A program made the position numbers and the translations under genes. Shown in pieces: positions 54,317 through 64,000 of a stretch of DNA of 64,000 nt; position 1 is the stretch's first letter; each line of letters begins with the position of its first letter. Source of the DNA: Heterodera schachtii (lineage: Eukaryota; Nematoda; Chromadorea; Rhabditida; Heteroderidae); assembly GCA_023374025.1 (NCBI GenBank), contig SIJG01000152.1, positions 1-64,000 of the forward strand, in the 5' to 3' direction. The notes beneath the pieces are model-generated. The model saw only the letters and a program-made list of their open reading frames with translations, searched no databases and was not told the DNA's origin.

Positions 54317-57300
54317 GTGCCACAAAATACCCCTAAGATTTTAAAAGTTGACCTAAAATTTGCAATGCAAAAATTGGTCTTTTTTTAGTAAAAATTTGTT
54401 ATCAGTCGCATTAAAATTTTTGGCAAAAATTATTTCTCGCACATTCCTAAATATGAAATATATGAATGCCAAATAAAGTTATATTCTTTATAACAGATAC
54501 GAAAATAAATAAATAAACAGAGACAATGAGAATGACTTAAAAAATTTTCTATTCAAAAATTTTAATAAAGAAAACAATTTTAAAATAAAAATATTACATT
54601 TCATATAATTAAGTAGCCACACAACAAAATTGATATACCTGTAAATCATTTGAATAAATATTAAAATTAATAAAAGAAAAATGCGTAAAATTAAGAACCA
54701 TAATTTCAGTAAAAAGATATCAAATACATATAAATTATTTAGTAAATAATGATAATTACTTACAACGACCATCAAAAACCTAAAAATGAAAGAAATTAAT
54801 TGTTAAATAATGGATTATAAAGGTTGAACTAATGATGGATGATGTTAAAATTAATATTTGCAGACCCGATTCCTGAAATAAAACAATTACAAAATAAATC
54901 CAAACTAATCACTAAATTTCAAGTCAAGTACAAAATTCAGGATTTGGGATCAGCGCAACAATTAAATAAACTGGACTAATTACAAATTATAAATATAAAT
55001 TACAAGTACAATATATGAAAATGAAATAGTTTTTGTGTATTCGAATAAAATATTCTATATATAATTTAAATTAAATGCCAAATGTTAAACAAATTTGAAA
55101 AAACTTTTTGTTTCTTGCTTAATGTTTAAGGGCCAATTGAAATTCAACAGTATAAATGTCAAATTAAAAGGAGAAAATTAAAATGCAGATATAAAAACTA
55201 ATAAAATTATACGAAACACAAAATTTTTATATTTGATAGAAGAATATTGATTTTACTTTTTGAGGAATTTCGAAAATCGTTGTGAAAACCTTTTATCTTT
55301 ATTTTTTAAAAAAGTTTTATTTTACAATTAATTTGATAGCAAATAAAAAAGAATATATTTTCATTTTTATTACATAATAAAAAAAAATTTTTTTCTTTGA
55401 GTATTTTTTATTTGAATATTAATTTTTTTGTAATTAATTTATTTCTTACAAGTTTCTTACAAGGTATCAACTGTTTAATTTATAATCGATGTGCTATTCA
55501 AGATAAAGGGGTAATTTTAATTTTAAACAATTTTAATTATTAAAGTCAATAGATTAAATTTTAATGAATCTTAATTATCTATCCAAATATTAAACTACTT
55601 TAAATTGCGTTTAAAAATCCAAAATTAAAACCAAATTTTTTCATTTTTTTTTTTGATGTGATACAAAAAATTTTCAAAAATTTTTCCACCAAAATTTGTT
55701 TTTCCTAACTAAAATTTTTGATTATTCTAATTTTCTTCCTTAATCAATTTTTTTATAATTTTTACTCATTTTGAAAAAATGCATTCAAAATTTCGATAAA
55801 TATAATATTTGCGACTGTAATCAAACAAAAAATAATATAATAGATTCAATCTTGGACAATTCATTGCCAGGAGAATTAGTTTAGAAATATTTTTTTCAAC
55901 TTTTGTTATTTCAATTCTTTCTTAATAATATCGGGAAATCTTTTTTTTACAAATTTGCAAAAATGATGTGACTGATTTAGTTCTTTTAACAAAATAATAA
56001 ATTTATGTGAATGAATATTTTTTAATTAATTTTTAAATTTTGACAAGATCCTGAAGCTTTGAATAAAATCTATATCTCCTTTAAAATGGTAAAATTAGCA
56101 ATATTCCAAAAATAAGTCTAAATAAAAAAAAACAAAAATTAAAATTATTTTGTCTTTCATAGAGTATTCCGAAAAAACAAACGTATATTTTTAAAAGTCA
56201 AAAAACTTAAATCAGTAATATCAAAATAAAAAAAGAATGAATTGTTTTGATAAAAAATTATGAATTAATACACGTTCAAACCCAAAGTAATAAAAAAAAA
56301 TAATAATAATATAGTCATTAAAGAGAACATATAATTATAGAAAAATATAATATTTTAGTAAATAAAAAACAAAAACATGAAAATTAAAAAAAATTAATTA
56401 AAAAGGAAATAATAAGTTATGATTTATTCAAAACAAAATAATACAAATAAACTAAGCCTAAAATTTTTATTACTCAAATAAAACTGAAATAATTCAAAGG
56501 CATATCATTTGCAACAATTCGCGAAGATATCGAGAATATAAAAAATAGTTTAGGGCTAAATTGAAAATTGTTATTGAAAAAATTTTTGCGCACTAATAAA
56601 TTATACAAATAATCCAAATAATAATTAAAGCCATTAAAGTTTTTCATTAACTATTAAGATTCAAAATTCCTTTTACGCGTATAAATGTTTATCTAAGGGT
56701 TATAAAAATTTGCATAAAAACTTTTAATTATATAAAAAAAGTGTAAATTAATTTAATTTAATTAAATAATTTATTTTTAATCAGTTTCTCTTTTTTATTT
56801 GTGAAAAAAAAAATTGTGGAGCTGCACAAATATTAAAATACAGAAAGCTACTGTAATGCTGAAGAAGTATTCGGCATCGAGATCATTTTAATAATTTAAA
56901 AAGACTTATAAACACAAAAAAATTAAAAATTGTACAAATGCAATAAAGAAAATGCATATTATATAAAATTTAATATATTTAAAATTTTATGTAAGTCAAA
57001 AATTACAACATGGATATAGACAAAAGTTTAAAAACATATTTATATTAAAACAAATAAAAATACATAAGAACTAATTTAATTTTAAAAATACATTTATTTG
57101 TAAAAAAACATTTTTAAAATCAATGGAAGGAGAATTACAATTGCAAATTAACATTAATTGCTATAAAATAAAATATAAAAGCACGTTGAATCCGGCGGCA
57201 GATGAACATCGACTTTTGGAACCAAAGTATGGAATATTGAAGAAAATTTAAAATGTAAATTATTTTACACTTTTTCGAATGCCAACTTTTGTCCACATAT

Positions 57301-59359
57301 TAAATTTTGAATTCTTTTAGAAAATCAGCGGGCTAATTTATTCAAATCTCTGGTGGCTAAAAAAATAAAAACGAAAACTTTCTATTAATACAAATAAATT
57401 AAAATAAAAAAACAAAAACATTCTATGATTTTCATATATTTATTTAATTATTCGTGCAATAATTTATTACTACACAAACGGAATTGCATTATTTAAAATA
57501 AGTGATGTGACTGAATATGCTCATTAACACTTAAAAAATTACTGCTATACCAAATGTTCATGTAAAATGAAACTGAGAAAATTTCCTATTCTATAATCAA
57601 TTCTTGAAGATTATATAAAAAAAATTTTATTTTAATTAGTTTTTAAATTATTCTCACAATAAAGATGAAAAAATTTATTTTGTCAATGTGTTTAGCGCAT
57701 GATTAATAATCATATTTTTTTAAAGTATTTAATTGATTTATTTGCAAAAGTTCAAGTTTCATTAAAAAAGCTCAAAATTATAAAAATATTTAATAATTAA
57801 AGCAGCATTTTATTTATTTAATTATTCCACTACAATTTGTTAAATATTAAAACAATTTAAAAATAGAATTTGTTAGCTAATAAAAAAAGTTAATTAAATA
57901 AAATAAATTCAAAATACCGAATTAATAATTTTCAGATTAATATTTATAAAATATATACAATGAAACAAAAAGAAAATAATAATTTTTTTTTATTTAAACT
58001 CATTTTCGAATATAGAAACCACAAAAAGAATAAAGAGTAAACTTTACTAAATTTTTATGAAAAAATATTATTTATGCATTTTTCATGTGTTTACAAAATT
58101 TTTAAGCCTCCGCAACAATCGACAACATTGTGATTAACGAGAAAACATTGATATTTGATCAAAACAAGCATTTTAAAGTCAATTATTTGAACTCGTTCAA
58201 CATCCAAAAAAATCTTGTATCTTAATATTTTTCTTTCTTTAGGAATGCAAATTTATTTGTATTTATTTTAATGGTAAAATAGATTACTCAGAAAGTAGTG
58301 AGCATTAAATGGAAAAATTTTCATTATAAAATATAACTTTAAAACAATTAATTTGAATCGATTTGTTTTGTTGAAAATAATAAATTTAAAAAAATAAACT
58401 CATTAATCGTATATATTTATATATAATACAATAATTTATTATTAAAAATATTCTTCAATAAAAAAAGTGAATCAATAAAAAAAAATTACTAACATAACAA
58501 ATAGTCAAAAAAGATAAACAAGCGATTAATCAATAAAATATTATTGATACTTTATAAATTAATAATGATAATATAATAATTGTTTTAAAATTATTATAGA
58601 TAATAATTTAAATATATATATAAATGAAAAAAAGTAATTACACCAAAAATATAAACAAATAAATCCTTTTAAATTCCGAGAGATCAAGGAACTTAAGTAA
58701 AATTTTTTATACATTTGTTGAAATAAAATTATTTAATAATAAATAAAACATACCAAATTTTTTTAAAATATTAAAATTTTACAAATTGGAATAATTTTAT
58801 ATAAAATTCGGGATATTAATTTAACAAATTAAAATAATATAAATGCAAAAAAAGTTGAATAAATTTAAAATTAGAACATTTTCTGGGACTCACATACGAT
58901 TTCGATATCGGCGCGAAGAACCAAAGATTATTAAAATGATAAAATATTTAAAAAAGAAATGGTATTTGTCATGTTAACTAAATGAAAAAATACAAAACAA
59001 TAAAAAATTTATAAATAACTCTTTTTAGAAATCGACCATTCTAGTTGGGATTGCAAGATAAATTTAAACAGTAATGTTATAATAATTTTTATATTAAATT
59101 TTTTTAAATAATTAATAAATAAAATATATAACTAAATTTTAGCTTCTAATGTGATTTAAAAATAAAATTTAAATAACAAGTAATCAATTTCTTTTCCTAC
59201 TTAATAGAGATAATATTTATAAGCAGGGTTCGCATTGGAAAACTCGCTTTCCAAGAACATAACTGGCAAATTTCTCGAATCCAAGAATATTAAAACTCAA
59301 ATGGCTTGTGTTTTCGCCGGAGTCAATTTTTAAAGAAAAAATAGGCGTTTTGTGGGTCC
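54317..59359. other. A-rich region, no genes
   Basis: Largest featureless stretch. A 95-codon minus-strand frame at 54488-54775 is Phe/Leu/Ile-rich and unlike any known protein. Isolated GC-richer patches that resemble module cores occur at 54865 (AGACCCGATTCCTGAAA), 56860 (CGGCATCGAGATC), 57190 (CCGGCGGCAGATGAACATCG), 58105 (GCCTCCGCAACAATCGACAAC) and 58895 (CGATATCGGCGCGAAG), but I could not align them to the named families. TTGGAAA-ACTCGC-TTTCCAA at about 59236 is a neat 7-bp hairpin. Confidence 0.45.
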
Positions 59360-59381
59360 GGCGGTGTCCATAGGCGCCGCC
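59360..59381 (+). repeat. GGCGCC hairpin repeat with two wobbles
   Basis: GGCGGTGTC, CATA, GGCGCCGCC: all nine positions pair, two as G.U if this strand is RNA. The downstream family flank is TTGTTAACAGTTTTG in inverse orientation. Confidence 0.75.
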
Positions 59382-59551
59382 TGGGAAAATTGGAAATTTA
59401 ATACAAATTGTTAACAGTTTTGATCGAATAATGGTAATTTTTTTTTAAATGTCTTTTGAATATCTGTTTCCAAGGACAACTTAGAACTCTTTCATTTTTC
59501 CAATCGGCGTGGCTCTAATCCAACGACCCAAATTAATTTTTTCAATTTGTG

Positions 59552-59682
59552 GAGTGCCCAAAAAATCTATCCTCACATCTTTAGTTTTTGATCAATTTAT
59601 TTTAGCTCCCACCATTTTTTGGATTTTCACGATTTTTTTATTCATTTACACCTGTTTGCCATATACTTATGTCCCATACTGT
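59552..59682 (+). CDS. Possible exon with weak Mpv17/PMP22-family resemblance
   Basis: Within a 94-codon open frame, the stretch KKSILTSLVFDQFILAPTIF recalls the conserved K-x-x-x-D-Q-x-x-x-x-P motif of the Mpv17/PMP22 family, small four-helix proteins of mitochondrial or peroxisomal membranes. It is followed by a hydrophobic run (WIFTIFLFIYTCL). A possible acceptor is TTTGTGGAG| at 59551 and a good donor sequence GTATGT lies at 59683. The rest of the open frame does not match the family, the codons are AT-rich, and no other exon was found nearby. Phe/Leu/Ile-rich frames arise easily in T-rich DNA, so this may be chance. Confidence 0.2.
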
Positions 59683-59793
59683 ATGTTAAACTTGGTTTTT
59701 ATTCTATTATGGATTAATCTTTTTTATAATTTGTTTTTGTCCGTGTTTTCTTATTTTTGCATCCATATTTCGGCAGAGGTTGTGGAGATATAA

Positions 59794-60579
59794 ATATTAT
59801 ATATTTTGTAGGACTGAAAGACCCATACTGGCCATAGAGCCTTGAGTAAATTAATTGAATAAATGTTGCAATAATTTATTTATTTTGGCATTTTACATTA
59901 TTATGGTAAAAAAAACATATAAATCTGTAAAGTGAAAAGTCAAGTGTAGGGTATAAAAATATTACGGATAAAAAATTATTTAAGCTAAAATTATGTAACA
60001 GTATATATAAAGATAAAAATTTTATTAAATTTTTCAAACCTCGACAATAGAAGCAATATCAGTAATTCAATTTAATTACGGAAAAATTTATGAAAAACAC
60101 TTGTACAATTAAATTAAGTTTTAAATAAAATTTAAAATTGTTTAAATAAAAAAAACTAAAGAATGCTAAATAACTCTTGTCTTTTAAATCAAAAAATTTC
60201 ATTGACTTTCAAAAAGCTTATTGCCAAAAAATTCCGACTTATGATTTTTTTAAAAATTTTATGACAATAATGTAAAATAAATAAATGGGCTTTTGTGTTG
60301 TCTGTTAATTCCCACATTCCTTCGTTTCTGTCTTTTTTTTCAAAAATATAATACCAAATTAATTTTTCACATTTTGCCCTTTTCATAAATTAATTGTAAA
60401 TTTTTTATCACTTTGCTTGCGCGAAATTTTAAAATAAAATTTTTTGAACTGGCAAAGGTCCATATTTCTAAGATTTTTCTTATTTTTAGGCTTCTTCAAA
60501 CTTTTTAAATTTTTGGTGCTTAATGATTTATTTCGATGATATAAATGGTACCAAAATTCCCAATTTTTAAATTTTTTCA
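59794..60579. other. AT-rich, no features
   Basis: No gene. The 65- and 75-codon minus-strand frames at 60189 and 60383 are Lys/Asn/Phe-rich; the second starts inside the hairpin repeat that follows (GGADRRR-type peptide). Confidence 0.5.
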
Positions 60580-60601
60580 GGCGCCGTCTATCGGCACCGC
60601 C
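60580..60601 (-). repeat. GGCGCC hairpin repeat, two mismatches
   Basis: GGCGCCGTC, TATC, GGCACCGCC: seven of nine positions pair on the plus strand, counting one wobble. Right flank GGCCCACAAAAACTTATT as at 26787, then TATGTTAACAAATAGTG at 60675. Confidence 0.65.
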
Positions 60602-63600
60602 GGCCCACAAAAACTTATTTGTTTCTTAAAAAATTGGCTCAAAATCGTAAAAATTGGTCATTTTTGGTGAAAATATGTTAACAAATAGTGTAATTTCTCA
60701 AAATGACTTAAAGAACAGTCAAAATTTTACAATTACTGAAATTTTTGCTAAAAAATCACAAAATTTGGATAATTTATCCAAGCAATGTCTTTTTTTCAAT
60801 CATTTTATTTATAAAACTATTAAAAACAATCTTTAAATACTATAATTAATAATTTCTTTCTTTATTATTATTAATTAATTAATCAATTGCTTTGTTATCA
60901 TTTATCATTAAAAATTAATTAAATTTTAAATGAATTAATTAATTTTTTTTATTTGCTTTTTGACGAACGAAGATTCCTGATGAAGATTGAATTTTTTGTT
61001 TAAATTATACATTTCATTTATTTTTATAATTTATCAATAAAATTAATATATATATAATTTCTTTATCTATTATTTATTTTTATTTTCATGGTAATGCATC
61101 CAAAATACGCTATAAATTGAAATGGCCGTGCGCCCACTAAATTTATTATTTTACTTTCTATTCAAATGAGATTAATGTAGATTAAATTATTTTATTATTA
61201 TTAATCAATTTCATATTTAATAAAAATTAGTAACAAAAAAAATATTTGATAGTTTAAAAATTTAATATGTGACATATATATTTGCTTATTAATAAACTAA
61301 AATTTATATAAACATGCTAAATATCGATCTAAGTATTTTATGGACTGTTTCATTATAAGTTCAAGCATAATACATTTGATTTTTGAAATGATTTAAATTA
61401 ATAATGAATAAATAACTATAAAACTTTATTAAATAATAAAAAATTTATTTTATGCATTGGCGTATGATGTAAATATGAAAATATGAAAATATAATGCTAT
61501 TTAAATCAACATCAAATTAAAATAGTTTTCTATAGATTGATCATTTTATGAACCTAAAAACCGGATCCTTAATATAAATGAAATTTACTCATTCAATTTA
61601 TTTGGTTTTTATGCTTGTTAAATGAAGTAATAAAAAAAACAAAAAAAAAAACAATCGGAATTTTCACTTCACAATCTTATTAATTTTGAAGCTATATAAT
61701 ATTAAATTTATAAATGCTAATTTGTGTAGGTAATGTTAAATATGTATTTATTAATGGACAAAAAATTTGTAAATGATATAATTGACAATTTGAAAAAATA
61801 CAATATAACTGACATATTTAAAAGAAATATAATTATTCAAATAATTTTGAACAACCTAAATAATATAACAAAAATGACATGTGCAGCATAATGAAAATAA
61901 AATTGAAAAAGCTACTTCCAATATTTAAAAAAAAACTTTTTTAAGCACCTAAATGCTGCGACATTTAAAGTTTAGAATTATTTAAAAAAAAAAATTAAAA
62001 TTTTAATAATTTAAATAAATATCAACTCCTCACGAAAAAAATAAATCTGTGAAAAATAAAAACAATAATTAGTTACGATTGAGACGATTATGAAAATATA
62101 CATATCACCTGACTGAAAAATCTGTTTATGAAAAAAAAAACAAAATTATATTATAAACATCACATTTTTATAATTGCTTTTTGGTTTCCATAAAGCAAAA
62201 AATATATATTTATTATTGTTATAAATTAATAAATTTAAATTTCATTATTAAAATAAAGGATAGATAAATAAAAAAACTTGTGAATAGATAAAATATTTTT
62301 AAACACAAGCAAATAATAATGGATTAAAATAATTTGGCGATTTTCCAAATATAAATCAAATTTTAGCCCTAATCAAATCAATAAAGTATTATTTTAATTG
62401 TTATGGTTAACAAGAATATATTAATCGTCTTTGTGCATAATGTAACGACACATCAAGTGAAATTGATAATTGAGAGGATTATAAAATACAATTAAAACCA
62501 AAAAAATATTTAAATTATTAAAATCAAAATATAAAAAAGAAAATTATGTGTATAATTAATAAAAATTAAAAATGCGTATTTTTAATTAAAAAGTTAAAAG
62601 AGAGAGCCATTTAAATAAAGATTAAAAACGGAAACTTTAAAAATAATCAAAATCAATTAAGTGACTTTTAAAATATTTGAAATTCTAAAAATTAAATTAT
62701 TCAAAAATTGATATATGAAATAAAGCAAACTTGGATATTAATTTCATTTTTAATCTGATGGTCATAAATAAAAATTTCATATATTCATGTACAAGAATTA
62801 TTTAAAAAATACAATAGCAAATGCAAACCTACAAAATACTAGATCGAGAACAAAAATTTTTAAAATACTATTCCGTAGCATAAAAAATAGAAAATAAATA
62901 GAAGTAATGAAGATAATTTAAAAATAAGTTGTGCTTTCAAAAAATATTAAGTACAGAAAATTAATTTAAAATATAAGTAATATATATGTTATTTCTATCA
63001 CTCTGAAATGAAGAAACTCTTTGTTCCAACTGTTTGTTCTAAGGATTCTCATGGACCAGTCATGGGTTTATTAAAAGAACTTTAGTTCAAAAATTTTTTT
63101 ATTAAATCAAACGAAAAAACAATTTAATTATATTTTTATAATTAATTAGCAAGATAACATAAAGCCGGAAAAAGCTAGAAAAAAACAAAAAAATAAATAA
63201 TAAAAGAATATTGTAATAAAATAAAAATTTCTAATCAATTATGTATCTATTGAATTCATTGCTTGGAATAAAAATTATATGAATAAATTTAAATAAATAA
63301 ATGAGTGCAAGTAAAATTTGTCTTTCTCCTAAAGTAAAAATTTAAAATATTTGATTAGCAATCTCAAAACAGACATCGCCTAAAAACAAGTAATTCTAAT
63401 TATAAAGTGTGCCACTTTTAATAAATATTTTCTTTATTATAAAAATGCATTCTTATTGATGTTTTGTTTGAATTATTAAATAAATATGTTTATATTTCTT
63501 CATTAATTTAATGAATTCGTAAAATTTTCATGAAAATTATTTGAATAAAAAAAATTTATGAAAAAAATAATATAATTAACAATTATTTTTGTATTAAAAG

Positions 63601-64000
63601 TATTAAAGGTTTTTTGTAGAAATTCATATTATATAATGTTTGTTTTTTATCTATAATTTAATTTGCAAACTGTTATTCAATTCATTTTTATTTTTTAATA
63701 ACTGATTTAATTTAATTTTTTTTAGTTTTGTCTTGTTTTAAATAAAGGTTGTCTTAAATAATTAATTTTATTTTTTCTCCTGCTTCTCTTAACATAATTT
63801 TTTAATTTTTTTTATTGGATAATTATTAATAGGGGAGCTTTGCTTTAAAATGCTTCAGTTTCTCAAAATATTAAAGAAAAATGAAAATATTACAAAAAAA
63901 TTGTGAATTAATCACATTATTTGGGCAATCCCAACTTTTGTTCGCAATTACAAAAAATGAAAGTGTTTCCGAGATTTAAGTGCAAGTATAATCCAGGAAA
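60602..64000. other. AT-rich region to window end, no genes
   Basis: A-rich from about 61.1 to 63.3 kb, T-rich at 60.8-61.1 and 63.4-63.8 kb. A possible degenerate module A starts at 61078 (TTATTTTTATTTTCATGGTAAT, core TACGCTATAAATTGAAATGG and CCGTGCGCCC). 63010-63075 has a GC-richer patch (GTTCCAACTGTTTGTTCTAAGG, CATGGACCAGTCATGGG). No frame or RNA gene was recognised. Confidence 0.45.

Noticed and set aside
54488..54775. 95-codon Phe/Leu/Ile-rich frame as a membrane protein
   Set aside because: Composition follows directly from A-rich DNA on the opposite strand; no conserved residues, no splice or initiation context.
61345..61352. Single CTGTTTCA, the upstream motif of nematode 21U-RNA genes
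   Set aside because: One 8-base match in 64 kb of AT-rich DNA is expected by chance; the wider motif and a cluster of copies are missing.

Overview
This window is extremely AT-rich eukaryotic DNA, roughly 80 % A+T by eye. It has long A- and T-runs, no open frame above about 110 codons, and a few GC-rich islands. One island, at 20.9-21.4 kb, carries spliced exons whose translation closely matches the MATH domain of the metazoan ubiquitin-ligase adaptor SPOP. With the GT-AG introns and the many hAT-type and other transposons, this points to an invertebrate animal nuclear genome. The species cannot be fixed from the sequence. No rRNA, tRNA, CRISPR array or prokaryotic gene was found.

Layout. 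At 0.2-2.1 kb lie truncated hAT elements, including a broken hAT transposase, and a striking 37-nt hairpin. At 2.1-17.6 kb is a T-rich mosaic of old repeats, with a 2.4-kb block present twice (2349-4770 and 14942-17371), a complete hAT-type element at 6.2-6.8 kb and a GC-rich repeat at 8.7-8.9 kb. At 17.9-20.5 kb is a transposon cluster: a 213-bp inverted-repeat element with poly-C/poly-G arms, then an 826-bp hAT element with a perfect 8-bp target-site duplication. At 20.9-22.5 kb are two MATH exons followed by two Gln/Ala/Ser-rich exons; the gene is incomplete here. From 22.5 kb to the end the sequence is again AT-rich. It holds a TTAA-flanked element with perfect 96-bp inverted repeats (28.4-28.7 kb), a collinear segmental duplication (34.4-37.6 and 47.45-51.2 kb), a 1018-bp insertion with a 15-bp target duplication inside one of its copies (48.3-49.3 kb), and scattered hairpin repeats.

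The most unusual structure is the AT-rich mosaic itself. Several module families, named A to G here, recur in a partly conserved order (A, D, B, E, F). In families A, B and D the flanks are AT-rich and conserved, while a central core of about 30-50 bp is richer in GC, differs between copies and often folds into a short hairpin. A separate dispersed family is built on a stem with arms GGCGGTGCC and GGCGCCGCC around a GATA loop; most complete copies keep the stem through G.U wobbles, and one has a double compensatory change. Together the window looks like a decayed higher-order tandem array, repeatedly hit by hAT-like elements, with one host gene fragment in it. Whether any hairpin is transcribed cannot be judged from sequence alone.
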